Shown one piece after another: positions 35,016 to 44,503 of a stretch of 64,000 bases of DNA (its first letter is position 1; every line of letters begins with the position of its first letter). Origin of the DNA: CAVSRC01 sp963798195 (GTDB taxonomy: Bacteria > Pseudomonadota > Alphaproteobacteria > Rhizobiales > Kaistiaceae); NCBI GenBank assembly GCA_963798195.1, contig CAWCSF010000002.1:1-64000 (forward strand), in the 5' to 3' direction. The position numbers and the translations under genes were made by a program. Under the pieces are notes generated by a model. That model made no database searches and was not told where the DNA came from. It saw only the letters and a program-made list of their open reading frames with translations.

Positions 35016-37010
35016 ATGTCTGACCTTGCCAAGCATGAACGCATGGCCAACGCGATCCGCGCACTGGTCATGGACGCCGTCGAAAAAGCCAAGTCCGGGC
35101 ACCCGGGCATGCCCATGGGCATGGCCGATGTCGCCACGGTCCTCTTCACACGCTACCTGAAGTTCGACCCTACCGACCCGCATTGGCCAGACCGCGACCG
35201 TTTCGTCCTGTCCGCCGGCCACGGCTCGATGCTGCTCTATTCGATCCTCTATCTCCTCGGCGTCGAGGGCATGACGATCGACGAGATCAAGCGCTTCCGC
35301 CAGCTTGATTCCAAGACGCCGGGGCACCCCGAGAATTTCCACACCATCGGCGTCGAAACCACGACGGGGCCGCTCGGCCAGGGGCTTGCTAACTCGGTCG
35401 GCTTCGCGCTCGCCGAGCGCATCATGGCGGCGCAATTCGGCGGTGAACTGGTCGATCACCACACATATGTCATGGCGTCCGACGGCGACCTGATGGAAGG
35501 CATCAGCCACGAGGCGATCTCAATCGCCGGCCATCTGCGCCTGAACAAGCTGATTGTGTTTTTTGACGATAATTCGATCTCCATCGACGGCTCGCTTTCG
35601 CTCGCCGAGTCCGGCGATCAGGTGGCACGCTTCGCCGCCGCCGGCTGGAACGCCTCGCACATCGACGGCCACAACGTCGACGAGATCTCCGCAGCCATCG
35701 AAGCGGCGCACAAGAGCGACAAGCCGACGATGATCGCCTGCAAGACGATCATCGGCTACGGCTTCCCGACGCGGGCCGGTACCCAGAAGGCCCACAGCGA
35801 CGCACCGGGCGAGGAGGAGATCGCCGGCGCTCGCAAGAAGCTCGGCTGGGATTCGCCGCCTTTCGAGATTCCCGCCGATATCCGCGACGCCTGGCGCATT
35901 GCGGGCCTGAAATCGAGCCCGGCCCGCAAGGAATGGGAAAAGCGCCTCGCCGCCGCCGACGCCACGCAGCGCGGCGAGTTCGAGCGCCGCACGCGCGGCG
36001 ATCTGCCCGCTGCCCTCGACGACGCGATGGCCGCCTACAAGAAGACGCTTGCCGACGACAAGCCGACGCTCGCCACCCGCAAGGCCTCAGAGATGGCGCT
36101 CGAGGTGATCAATGCCACGGTGCCGGAGACGATTGGCGGCTCGGCCGACCTGACACCGTCCAACAACACCCGCACCAAGGGCCTCAAGGAGATCAAGCCG
36201 GGCGACTACTCCGGTCGCTATGTCCATTGGGGCGTGCGCGAGCACGGTATGGCCGGCGCGATGAACGGTATGGCGCTGCATGGCGGGCTGATCCCTTACG
36301 GTGGATCGTTCCTGACCTTCACGGATTACTGCCGGCCATCGATCCGCCTGGCGGCGCTGATGGGCAACCGCGTTATCTTCGTGATGACGCACGACTCCAT
36401 CGGCCTCGGCGAGGACGGCCCGACGCACCAGCCGGTGGAGCATCTGGCGGCGCTGCGCGCGATGCCCAACCTGAACGTCTTCCGTCCGGCCGACGCAACC
36501 GAGACGGCGGAATGCTGGCAGCTCGCGCTGGCCGCCCGGCGCACTCCCAGCGTCATTGCTCTGACCCGCCAGGGCCTGCCAGCGGTCAGGACCGAGCTCG
36601 TCACTGACAACCTGTGCGCCCGCGGCGCCTACGAACTGTCGCCTGCCGAAGGTGACGCCGATGTGTCGCTCTTCGCTGCTGGCTCGGAGGTATCTCTCGC
36701 CCTCGCCGCGAAGGCCCTGATCGAGAAGGCCGGACACAGCGCCCGCGTCGTCTCCGTTCCGTGCTTCGAGCTGTTCCAGGCTGAGAGCGGGGACTATCGC
36801 GCCGGTATCATCGGCGAGGCGCCGGTCAAGGTTGCTATCGAGGCCGGCGTGCGCCAGGGCTGGGACAGCATCGTTGGCCCCGACGGAATCTTCATTGGCA
36901 TGCATGGCTTTGGCGCCAGCGCGCCCTATCAAGAGCTTTACAAGAAATTCGGCATCACCGCCGAGGCCGCTGCCGAAGCCGCTTTGACGCGGGTCAAGGC
37001 GCTCGCCTGA
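35016..37010 (+). CDS. tkt: Transketolase
   Basis: A 664-residue thiamine-diphosphate enzyme of the pentose phosphate and Calvin pathways that moves two-carbon units between sugar phosphates. N-terminal signature: MANAIRALVMDAVEKAKSGHPG. The ThDP/Mg motif is ASDGDLMEGISHEAISIAGHL with FFDDNSISIDG. The middle domain has YVHWGVREHGMAGAMNGMALHGG with the catalytic Glu, and VFVMTHDSIGLGEDGPTHQP follows. It leads the tkt-gap-pgk-fba cluster. A thiamine importer under a riboswitch is encoded 29 kb away, but this is not a linked system. Confidence 0.97.
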   Translation: MSDLAKHERMANAIRALVMDAVEKAKSGHPGMPMGMADVATVLFTRYLKFDPTDPHWPDRDRFVLSAGHGSMLLYSILYLLGVEGMTIDEIKRFRQLDSKTPGHPENFHTIGVETTTGPLGQGLANSVGFALAERIMAAQFGGELVDHHTYVMASDGDLMEGISHEAISIAGHLRLNKLIVFFDDNSISIDGSLSLAESGDQVARFAAAGWNASHIDGHNVDEISAAIEAAHKSDKPTMIACKTIIGYGFPTRAGTQKAHSDAPGEEEIAGARKKLGWDSPPFEIPADIRDAWRIAGLKSSPARKEWEKRLAAADATQRGEFERRTRGDLPAALDDAMAAYKKTLADDKPTLATRKASEMALEVINATVPETIGGSADLTPSNNTRTKGLKEIKPGDYSGRYVHWGVREHGMAGAMNGMALHGGLIPYGGSFLTFTDYCRPSIRLAALMGNRVIFVMTHDSIGLGEDGPTHQPVEHLAALRAMPNLNVFRPADATETAECWQLALAARRTPSVIALTRQGLPAVRTELVTDNLCARGAYELSPAEGDADVSLFAAGSEVSLALAAKALIEKAGHSARVVSVPCFELFQAESGDYRAGIIGEAPVKVAIEAGVRQGWDSIVGPDGIFIGMHGFGASAPYQELYKKFGITAEAAAEAALTRVKALA

Positions 37011-37081
37011 CCTCGACGGTCTTTTATCACCACGCGCGCCGCGCTGCTTTATCGCCGGCGGCGCATTGAAGGAGAAATGTC

Positions 37082-38092
37082 ATGACGGTTCGCGTCGCGA
37101 TCAACGGTTTCGGCCGCATCGGCAGGCTGGTACTGCGCGCCATCGTCGAGTCCGGCCGCAAGGACATCGAGGTCGTGTCGATCAATGACCTCGGACCGGT
37201 CGAGACCAACGCGCATCTGCTGCGGCGTGACTCGGTCCACGGCAAATTTCCGCACGAGGTGACTGTCAACGGCGACACGATCGACGCCGGACGCGGCCCC
37301 ATCAAGGTGACGGCCATCAAGGACCCGAGCCAGCTGCCTCACAAGGAGCTGAAGGTCGACATCGCGCTCGAATGCACGGGCATCTTCACGTCCAAGGAAA
37401 AGGCGATGGCGCACATCAAGGCCGGCGCCAAGCGCGTGCTGGTCTCTGCCCCCTCCGACGGCGCCGACCTGACGGTCGTTTATGGCGTCAACGACGATAA
37501 ACTCGCCAAGGAGCACGTCGTCGTCTCCAATGCTTCTTGCACCACAAATTGTCTAGCGCCGGTGGCCTTTGTGCTTCACAACGCGGTCGGCATCGAGCAT
37601 GGCTTCATGACGACGATCCATTCCTACACCGGCGACCAGCCGACGCTGGACACGATGCACAAGGACCTCTACCGGGCCCGCGCCGCCGCGTTGAACATCA
37701 TCCCGACTACCACCGGCGCTGCCAAGGCGGTGGGACTGGTGCTGCCCGAGCTCAACGGCAAGCTCGACGGCGCTTCCATGCGCGTGCCGACGCCGAACGT
37801 GTCGCTGGTCGACTTCAAGTTCGTCTCCAAGAAGACGACGACGGTCGAAGAAATCAACGAAGCGGTCATCGAGGCGTCCAAGTCGAACCGCCTCAAGGGC
37901 ATTCTCGAGGTCACCAAGGAGAAGCTGGTCTCCTCGGATCTCAATCATGATCCAGCCTCGTCGACGGTGGCGCTCGACCAGACCAAGGTCATCGGCGGCA
38001 ATTTTGGCCGTATCGTCTCCTGGTACGACAACGAGTGGGGCTTCTCGAACCGCATGGCGGACACCGCCGTTGCGATGGGCCGCCTCGGCTGA
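37082..38092 (+). CDS. gap: Glyceraldehyde-3-phosphate dehydrogenase, type I
   Basis: A 336-residue NAD(P)-dependent enzyme. The Rossmann start is VAINGFGRIGRLVLRAI, the catalytic Cys lies in SNASCTTNCLAPV, and further matches are HSYTGDQPTLD and YDNEWGFSNRMADTA near the end. It works in glycolysis and, in the reverse sense, in gluconeogenesis. AAGGAG stands 6 nt before the ATG. 71 nt separate it from tkt. Confidence 0.97.
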   Translation: MTVRVAINGFGRIGRLVLRAIVESGRKDIEVVSINDLGPVETNAHLLRRDSVHGKFPHEVTVNGDTIDAGRGPIKVTAIKDPSQLPHKELKVDIALECTGIFTSKEKAMAHIKAGAKRVLVSAPSDGADLTVVYGVNDDKLAKEHVVVSNASCTTNCLAPVAFVLHNAVGIEHGFMTTIHSYTGDQPTLDTMHKDLYRARAAALNIIPTTTGAAKAVGLVLPELNGKLDGASMRVPTPNVSLVDFKFVSKKTTTVEEINEAVIEASKSNRLKGILEVTKEKLVSSDLNHDPASSTVALDQTKVIGGNFGRIVSWYDNEWGFSNRMADTAVAMGRLG

Positions 38093-38115
38093 GACAGCGC
38101 GGGGACGGGTTCGGC

Positions 38116-38687
38116 ATGAGCTTCCCGTCCCTTTCGCCCCGTTCCGTGCGCTGGCGGCCCGTCGATGCGATCGGCCTTGAGCATCTCAGCATCCGCCGCG
38201 AGCGTACGGAATCGTTGCCGACAGCGTCGTAATCGGCGACCGCGGCGGCACGCCCTACGGCGTCCGCTACCGCGTCACCTGCGACAGCCGCTGGCACGTG
38301 CTCAACCTCGACCTCGACACAACGAACGGCCGGTCACTGCATGTGTCATCTGACGGTGCAGGTATTTGGCGCGATGCAGATGGCAAATCGCTCCCGGCTT
38401 TCGATGGGTGCGTCGATATCGATCTCGCGGGTTCGCCGTTTACCAATACGCTGCCGATCCGGCGGCTGGAGCTCAAGAAGGCCTCGGCAGCCGTCAAACT
38501 GCGAATGCTGTACGTGCCGTTCGATACGTTTGAACCGATCGTCGACGAGCAGCGTTATCGTTGTCTCGAAGACGGCGCCCTGTACCGCTACGAAGCGGTC
38601 GACCGGACTTTCGCCGCCGACCTGCCCGTCGATCACGACGGGCTCGTGCTCGACTACCCGACCCTGTTTGAACGTATCACGCTCTGA
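38116..38687 (+). CDS. Putative glycolipid-binding protein, with a 1-nt deletion
   Basis: Two frames together give one protein of about 190 residues. The first (from ATG 38116) reads VRWRPVDAIGLEHLSIRRER and then runs into a stop at 38230-38232. One base missing near 38204 explains it: the next frame continues GIVADSVVIGDRGGTPYGVR, RVTCDSRWHV, then DGAGIWRDADGKSLPAFDGC, FTNTLPIRRLEL and ADLPVDHDGLVLDYPTLFER. These are the features of the putative glycolipid-binding family (PF06475). The best single open frame, 38298-38687, holds only the C-terminal two thirds. Inserted between gap and pgk, 23 nt after gap and 11 nt before pgk. Confidence 0.8.
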
Positions 38688-38698
38688 GAGAGACCGTC

Positions 38699-39901
38699 AT
38701 GACGACCTTCCGCACCCTCGACGACGCCGGCGACCTCAAGGGCAAGCGCGTCCTCATCCGCGTCGACCTCAACGTTCCGATGGCCGACGGCAAGGTCGCC
38801 GATGACACGCGCATCCGTGCCAGCGCGCCAACTATCCGTGAGGTCACGGGAAAGGGCGGCAAGGCGATCCTGCTTGCGCATTTCGGCCGCCCGAAGGACG
38901 GACCAGACCCGAAGTTCTCGCTGAAGCCGGTTGTGCCTGCGGTCGCCGCGGTGCTCGGCAAGCCGGTTGCTTTCGCGGAGGACTGCACCGGCGCGGTCGC
39001 CGAGGCGGCCGTCGACGCGATGAAGGACGGCGACGTGCTGGTGCTCGAGAACACGCGCTTCCACAAGGGCGAGGAGAAGAACGACCCACTGTTCACCGCG
39101 GCGCTGGCGAAGCTTGGCGACATCTACATCAACGACGCCTTCTCCGCTGCCCACCGCGCGCACGCGTCAACCGAAGGCCTTGCCAACCACCTGCCCGCGC
39201 TCGCCGGCCGGTCCATGCAGGCCGAGATCGAGGCGCTGGAAGCGGCGCTCGGCAATCCGAAGCGGCCCGTGGTCGCGATCGTCGGTGGCGCCAAGGTCTC
39301 ATCGAAGATCAGTGTGCTGGAGCATCTCGTCCAGCAGGTCGATGCGCTCGTGATCGGCGGCGGCATGGCCAACACGTTCCTGCTCGCCAAGGGCGTCGCC
39401 GTCGGCAACTCGCTGGCCGAGCCCGATCTCGCCGACACCGCCAGACGCATAATGGATGCGGCCGCAAAGGCCGGCTCGACTATTGTGCTGCCGGTCGATG
39501 TCGTGGTCGCCGCCGAACTGAAGGAAGGCGCTGCAGCGGAGACGATCGCAGTCGATGCGGTTCCCGCTGACAAGATGATCCTCGATGTCGGACCCAAATC
39601 CGTCACCGAGGTGAACGGATGGATCGACCGCGCAGCAACGCTGGTATGGAACGGGCCGCTCGGTGCTTTCGAGATTCCGCCGTTCGACAAGGCAACGATC
39701 GCGGCGGCCAAGCACGCCGCCGAACGCACCAAGGCTGGCAAGTTGCTTTCGGTTGCCGGCGGGGGCGACACGGTATCCGCCCTCAATCAGGCGGGTGTCG
39801 CAAGCGATTTCTCATTCGTCTCGACGGCGGGTGGTGCTTTCCTCGAATGGATGGAAGGCAAGGCCCTCCCTGGCGTCGAGGTTCTGCGCAAGCGCGGCTG
39901 A
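38699..39901 (+). CDS. pgk: Phosphoglycerate kinase
   Basis: A 400-residue enzyme that passes the acyl phosphate of 1,3-bisphosphoglycerate to ADP. It starts FRTLDDAGDLKGKRVLIRVDLNVP-like with the RVDLNVP motif, then LLAHFGRPKDG, NTRFHKGEEKND, VGGAKVSSKISVLEHL and the nucleotide site GGGDTVSALNQAG. Length is normal. The stop is directly followed by the stop of a convergent gene. Confidence 0.97.
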   Translation: MTTFRTLDDAGDLKGKRVLIRVDLNVPMADGKVADDTRIRASAPTIREVTGKGGKAILLAHFGRPKDGPDPKFSLKPVVPAVAAVLGKPVAFAEDCTGAVAEAAVDAMKDGDVLVLENTRFHKGEEKNDPLFTAALAKLGDIYINDAFSAAHRAHASTEGLANHLPALAGRSMQAEIEALEAALGNPKRPVVAIVGGAKVSSKISVLEHLVQQVDALVIGGGMANTFLLAKGVAVGNSLAEPDLADTARRIMDAAAKAGSTIVLPVDVVVAAELKEGAAAETIAVDAVPADKMILDVGPKSVTEVNGWIDRAATLVWNGPLGAFEIPPFDKATIAAAKHAAERTKAGKLLSVAGGGDTVSALNQAGVASDFSFVSTAGGAFLEWMEGKALPGVEVLRKRG

Positions 39902-40396
39902 CTACCAACCGATGGCGTAGATCAGCCCGATCGCCACCATCCCTGCGGCGAGCGTCGCGGGTAGGATCAGGATCTGAACCATCGCTTCTCGACCGGAGAT
40001 TGTGCCCGTCGCAATCGGGACGTTGTCCTCGGCAAAATCCTCCAGGCTTTCGTCCGCGTGGGTGGTACCGTTGCCGCCCCACCGAGGTTCACGAGCGGTG
40101 CGCCACGCCAGTCCGAGCGTCAGGGTGAAGAAGATGACGGCGAAGCCGGCAACGCCAAGCAGGTTGAGGTCGCTGGCCGGATCACTGGAGTAGAAGAACC
40201 CGGTCGCCAACAGGAACACGACGACGCCGCTGGCGGCAAGACCGATGACCGCCGGATGCACTGCATGCAACGGCCTGACGGGGTCGGTTGGAATGTCGGT
40301 TCCGGGAAGCGAGGCATTTGGCTGCAGCCTCTGCCGGTCGTCTGCCGGCGGCACAAGGAGGGTCGGCGCCTCCTGCCTCGTATCTGGAATGGCCAT
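39902..40396 (-). CDS. Hypothetical membrane protein (three helices)
   Basis: A 164-residue protein without a recognised family. A polar, Pro-rich N-terminus (about 45 residues) precedes hydrophobic segments VIGLAASGVVVFLLATGFFY, LLGVAGFAVIFFTLTLGLAW and a last one at ILILPATLAAGMVAIGLIYA. Between the second and third is an acidic loop (ADESLEDFAEDN). It lies alone on the minus strand between pgk and the aldolase gene, tail to tail with pgk, and is divergent from the aldolase gene. Confidence 0.7.
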   Translation of the reverse strand: MAIPDTRQEAPTLLVPPADDRQRLQPNASLPGTDIPTDPVRPLHAVHPAVIGLAASGVVVFLLATGFFYSSDPASDLNLLGVAGFAVIFFTLTLGLAWRTAREPRWGGNGTTHADESLEDFAEDNVPIATGTISGREAMVQILILPATLAAGMVAIGLIYAIGW

Positions 40397-40559
40397 GAGC
40401 CGCTCTCCTGCGGATGAACGGTCGGTTCGTCTCGGATCGGCCGGTTGCCTGCCGGACTAACTGGGGCGGCAGATCATTTTGGGCAATTAGGCCCACATGT
40501 GAAATTTCGTCCAGATTCAGTTATAGAACCGCTCAACCGTCAGCAATTTGGATCGGACA

Positions 40560-41591
40560 ATGGCCGAAACCCTTGAAGACATCGCCGCTCGTCTTGTCGC
40601 TCCCGGAAAGGGAATTCTGGCCGCCGACGAAAGTTCCGGCACCATCAAGAAACGGTTCGACGCGATCGGGCTAAACTCGACCGAGGACAGCCGCCGCGAC
40701 TATCGCGAGATGCTGTTCCGCACCGAAGATGCGATGCGCGACCACATTTCGGGCGTCATCCTCTACGATGAGACCATCCGTCAGAAGGCCAAGGATGGAA
40801 CCCCACTGACCGAGGTGATCAAGGCGTCGGGCTCGATCCCCGGAATCAAGGTGGACAAGGGCGCCTGGCGGCTCGCACTGGCACCGGGTGAGGTCGTCAC
40901 GGAAGGCCTCGACAACCTGCGCGACCGGCTGGCCGAGTACTACGAGCTCGGTGCGCGCTTCGCCAAGTGGCGCGCGGTGATCGACATCGGCCCGGGGATT
41001 CCCACCGACAACGGCATCCATGCCAACGCGCATGCCCTCGCCCGTTATGCCGCACTCTGCCAAGAGGCCAAGATCGTTCCGATCGTGGAGCCGGAAGTGC
41101 TGATGGACGGAAAGGTCGCGACCCATGACATCGACACCTGTTACACCGTGACCGACCGTGTGTTGGTGTCTGTGTTCGAGCAACTCGCCCTCGCCAACGT
41201 GAAACTCTCGGGGATGCTGCTGAAGCCGAACATGGTCATCGCCGGCAACAAGGCGGCGAAGCAGGCGCCGGCGCAGGAAGTTGCGGAGAAGACGGTGAAG
41301 CTGCTGAAAGCGCGTGTGCCGGCCGAAGTTGCGGGCATCGCTTTTCTCTCCGGCGGACAATCCGACGAGATGGCAACCGAGCACCTGTCGCTGATGAATG
41401 CCATGGGCAAATTGCCCTGGCCGCTGACATTCTCCTACGGCCGCGCGCTGCAGGCGGCGGCGATCAAGGCGTGGGGCGGCAAGCCAGACCGTGTTGCCGC
41501 CGGGCAGCGCGCATTCAGCCACCGCGCCCGTATGAACGGTCTCGCGGCCACCGGCCGCTGGGACGCCGCGCGCGAGAAGGAAGCCGCATAG
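40560..41591 (+). CDS. fbaB: Class I fructose-bisphosphate aldolase
   Basis: A 343-residue Schiff-base aldolase of the eukaryote-like class I type. It has GKGILAADESSGTIKKRFDA, FAKWRAVIDIGPGIPTDNG with a conserved Lys, PIVEPEVLMDG, and the active-site Lys in GMLLKPNMVIAG. It ends RARMNGLAATGRWDAARE. It splits fructose-1,6-bisphosphate, or forms it in gluconeogenesis. ATG 40560 is used; a TTG four codons earlier is an alternative. An upstream TTATAG at about 40522 could be a -10 box. Confidence 0.95.
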   Translation: MAETLEDIAARLVAPGKGILAADESSGTIKKRFDAIGLNSTEDSRRDYREMLFRTEDAMRDHISGVILYDETIRQKAKDGTPLTEVIKASGSIPGIKVDKGAWRLALAPGEVVTEGLDNLRDRLAEYYELGARFAKWRAVIDIGPGIPTDNGIHANAHALARYAALCQEAKIVPIVEPEVLMDGKVATHDIDTCYTVTDRVLVSVFEQLALANVKLSGMLLKPNMVIAGNKAAKQAPAQEVAEKTVKLLKARVPAEVAGIAFLSGGQSDEMATEHLSLMNAMGKLPWPLTFSYGRALQAAAIKAWGGKPDRVAAGQRAFSHRARMNGLAATGRWDAAREKEAA

Positions 41592-41699
41592 GCGACAAAA
41601 ACGCTTATGATCTGATAGAGTTAGCCGTCGACTGGCCAGATGGGCCGGTCTCCGGCCCTAAGCGGCGAGGGCAACCCGGGGCGACGTGGTGCCAGTGCC

Positions 41700-42353
41700 A
41701 TGGCGGAAAATATCGCAATTCGCTCTCGCCTCTGTCTGGTGACGCGGCCGTCGGTCGACCTTGAGGTGTTCTCACGGCTGGTCGGCGAAGCGCTCTCCGG
41801 TGGAGACGTCGCCTCCCTTATCATCGTCGGCGATCCCTTGGATCCGGCGCGTAGTCAGCGCGCGGCCGAATTGTTCGTGCCGATCGCTCAGAACGCCGGT
41901 GCCGCCGCCATCGTCCACAACGACACCCGCATCGCTGGCCGGGCACGCGCCGACGGTGTTCACATAGACACGGGCCTGACGGACACGAAGTCGGCCATCG
42001 CCGCATTGCGGCCGAAGCGCATCGTCGGTGCCGGGGGCATCCGCTCGCGTCACGAAGTCATGGCCTTCGGCGAGGCGGGGCCCGACTACCTCTTCTTTGG
42101 CCGGCTCGACGGCGACACTGCCGACGAGGTTCACGCCAAGTCACTCGAACTTGCCGCGTGGTGCGCGACGGTGACGGTGATCCCGACTGTCGTCATGGGC
42201 GGGAAGACGATCGCCTCGGTTCGCCAGGCTCCGGCTGAGGGTATCGAGTTTGTCGCATTGAGCAGTGCGGTCTGGGACGACCCACGCGGTCCACGCGCGG
42301 CGGTAGCCGATGCCTGCGAGCAACTTGCCACCGCGGCGGAGGCGGTAGAATGA
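41700..42353 (+). CDS. Thiamine phosphate synthase-like protein (ThiE/TenI family)
   Basis: A 217-residue TIM-barrel protein of the ThiE/TenI superfamily: RLCLVTRPSVDLEVFSRLV, VIVHNDTRIAGRARADGVHI (the IVHNDTRIAGRARADGVHI region corresponds to the substrate-binding strand), RIVGAGGIRSRHEVMAFGEA, GPDYLFFGRLDG and a C-terminal FVALSSAVWDD. True ThiE has a phosphate site GVHLGQED and several conserved Lys/Arg that are only partly matched here, so a TenI-like or different role is possible. It follows fba in many Rhizobiales and overlaps the next gene by 4 nt (ATGA). Confidence 0.8.
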   Translation: MAENIAIRSRLCLVTRPSVDLEVFSRLVGEALSGGDVASLIIVGDPLDPARSQRAAELFVPIAQNAGAAAIVHNDTRIAGRARADGVHIDTGLTDTKSAIAALRPKRIVGAGGIRSRHEVMAFGEAGPDYLFFGRLDGDTADEVHAKSLELAAWCATVTVIPTVVMGGKTIASVRQAPAEGIEFVALSSAVWDDPRGPRAAVADACEQLATAAEAVE

Positions 42354-43525
42354 AGGCGGCGGCGCTACTCGCCGTGGCCGCGGTGCTCGCCGCTCCCGCG
42401 CTGGCGCAGGACGGCCCCCTGGTGCTTACACCTCCAGCAGCGACGGAGCCCGCGCGCAAACCACCGCCGCGAAAGCCGGCCCCGCCCGCAACAGCCAAAC
42501 CCGCCGCGCCAGCGCCAATCGATCTGGTGCCGGCCGACGACACCGCCGCGGCGCCACCGGCGGGCGCCCGCGTTCCGCCGGTCCCGACGCCGCGACCCGC
42601 CATGGCAGGCGCTGCAACGCAACCGCCCTCCGATGCGACGGCGCCACCGGCCACGCCGACGCTGCCGAGGGCGGCCGACAGCCCCAGCGACACCGGTGAG
42701 CCGGACCTCGCTTACGGCGCCTTCCAGCGCGGCCTCTACATTTCGGCGCGCCAACTGGCGCTGCCACGCGCCGAGGCCGGCAACACGGCAGCGCAAACGC
42801 TGCTTGGCCTGATCTATGAGGGCGGCTACGGCGTGCCGCGCGACTACAAAGAGGCAGTGCGCTGGTACGAGCGCGCTGCCGAGGGCGGCGACCGCGAGGC
42901 GGAGTTCGCACTCGCCAACATGTATCTCGAAGGAACCGGCGTGCCGCAGGACCGCAGCAAGGCCGCTGACTACTTCGAGTCCGCAGCCAGCCACGGCAAG
43001 GTCGAAGCGATGTACAACCTCGCCCTGCTCTATCTCGAGGGCAAGGTGCGCCCGCGAGACTTCACGCGCGCCGCAGCGCTGCTCGGAGACGCAGCGACAG
43101 CTGGCAGCGCCGACGCGGCGTACATACTGGCGCAGCTTTACGATGCCGGCACGGGCGTGACGGAGAGCAAGGAGAAGGCGGCGGAGTTCTACGGCCAGGC
43201 CGCACACCAGAACCACGTCCCGTCCGAGGTGGAATACGCCATTCGCCTCTTCAACGGCATTGGCATCGCGAAGAACGAGGCGGAGGCGGCGGTCTGGTTC
43301 CGCCGCGCTGCCAATCTCGGCAATCCGGTCGCACAGAATAGGCTGGCGCGCATGCTTGCCACCGGGAGCGGCATCCCCGCCGATCCGCTGGAGGCCGCGA
43401 AGTACCACTTCCTTGCAAGCCGCGCCGGGCGCACCGACGATTTCCTCGACCAGTTCGTCGCCGGCCTGACGCCGTCCGAGCGCCAATTGGCCCTCGCCGC
43501 CGCCCAACGCTGGCCGGCAAACTAG
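42350..43525 (+). CDS. Sel1-repeat periplasmic protein
   Basis: A 391-residue secreted protein. A signal peptide (LLAVAAVLAAPALA) precedes a Pro/Ala-rich linker to about residue 115, then six or so Sel1-like repeats: AAQTLLGLIYEGGYGVPRDY, AEFALANMYLEGTGVPQDRS, AMYNLALLYLEGKV, AYILAQLYDAGTGVTESKE, EYAIRLFNGIGIAKNEAEA and AQNRLARMLATGSGIPADPL. Such solenoids bind other proteins. Its start overlaps the thiE-like stop, so the two are cotranslated. Related proteins follow thiE/fba in other Rhizobiales. Confidence 0.88.
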   Translation: MKAAALLAVAAVLAAPALAQDGPLVLTPPAATEPARKPPPRKPAPPATAKPAAPAPIDLVPADDTAAAPPAGARVPPVPTPRPAMAGAATQPPSDATAPPATPTLPRAADSPSDTGEPDLAYGAFQRGLYISARQLALPRAEAGNTAAQTLLGLIYEGGYGVPRDYKEAVRWYERAAEGGDREAEFALANMYLEGTGVPQDRSKAADYFESAASHGKVEAMYNLALLYLEGKVRPRDFTRAAALLGDAATAGSADAAYILAQLYDAGTGVTESKEKAAEFYGQAAHQNHVPSEVEYAIRLFNGIGIAKNEAEAAVWFRRAANLGNPVAQNRLARMLATGSGIPADPLEAAKYHFLASRAGRTDDFLDQFVAGLTPSERQLALAAAQRWPAN

Positions 43526-43603
43526 CCCAATAGCGGTCTGCCCCTTGAACCGCGCCGCGAAGTGTGGTGCGAGAGGCCTCCCGCCCGCACTGGATCGCCC
43601 GAC

Positions 43604-44404
43604 ATGGCCCGCACTGCCCTTCTCAACGTCATGGTCCAGGCCGTCCTCAAGGCTGGCCGGGGCCTCGCCCGCGATTTTGGCGAAGTGGAGAACCTTCAGG
43701 TGTCGTTGAAGGGACCGGGCGATTTCGTCTCCGCCGCCGATCATCGCGCCGACAAGGTGCTGATCACCGAGTTGCGCAAGGCACGTCCCGCCTTCGGCTT
43801 TCTTACCGAAGAGAGCGGCGCCATAGCAGGGACCGACGATACCCATCGCTGGATCATCGACCCGCTCGACGGCACCACAAACTTCCTGCACGGCATCCCG
43901 ATTTTCGCCGTTTCGCTGGCGCTGGAGCGCGAGGGGCAACTCGTCGCCGGTGTTATCTACAATCCGATCCTCAACGAGCTTTACGTCGCCGAGCGCGGCG
44001 CCGGCGCGTTCCTCAACGATCGGCGCATGCGCGTCGCCGCTCGCCGCAATCTCGCCGACTGCGTGATCGCCACCGGCCTGCCGGGGGTGGCCAAGAAGGG
44101 CCAGGATGACGTGCTGGCCGAAGTCCGCCCGCTCATGTCCAGGGTTGCCGGCCTTCGTCGTACCGGCTCAGCGGCCATGGACCTCGCCTGGGTCGCGTCC
44201 GGCCGTTTCGACGGCTACTGGGACCACAGTCTCAATGCGTGGGACGTCGCTGCCGGCATGCTGCTGGTTAGCGAGGCGGGCGGCATAGCAACCGACGCTT
44301 CGGCTCGCGGTGACACGTTCACCACGGGTTCTATCGTCGCCGGCAATGCGGCCATTCACGGCGCACTCATCGCCAACCTCGCGGCCGCCCGCGCTGCTGT
44401 CTGA
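43604..44404 (+). CDS. Inositol monophosphatase family protein (SuhB-like)
   Basis: A 266-residue Mg-dependent phosphatase. The metal-binding signatures are TEESG, DPLDGTTNFLHGIP and the second site WDVAAGMLLVSEAGG. These fit IMPase and its relatives (SuhB, CysQ); gene order and length suggest SuhB. It removes phosphate from inositol-1-phosphate and may also act in rRNA transcription as SuhB does. ATG 43604 chosen; the 14 codons ahead have no motif. Confidence 0.9.
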   Translation: MARTALLNVMVQAVLKAGRGLARDFGEVENLQVSLKGPGDFVSAADHRADKVLITELRKARPAFGFLTEESGAIAGTDDTHRWIIDPLDGTTNFLHGIPIFAVSLALEREGQLVAGVIYNPILNELYVAERGAGAFLNDRRMRVAARRNLADCVIATGLPGVAKKGQDDVLAEVRPLMSRVAGLRRTGSAAMDLAWVASGRFDGYWDHSLNAWDVAAGMLLVSEAGGIATDASARGDTFTTGSIVAGNAAIHGALIANLAAARAAV

Positions 44405-44503
44405 AATAACAGGGCCCGCCGGCCGCGGTTCGCCGCGATTTTGCCGTTTCTCTCGGATCACAAATCACGTTAAAACTCGTGTCATGCGAGAGAGACACTG
44501 ATC

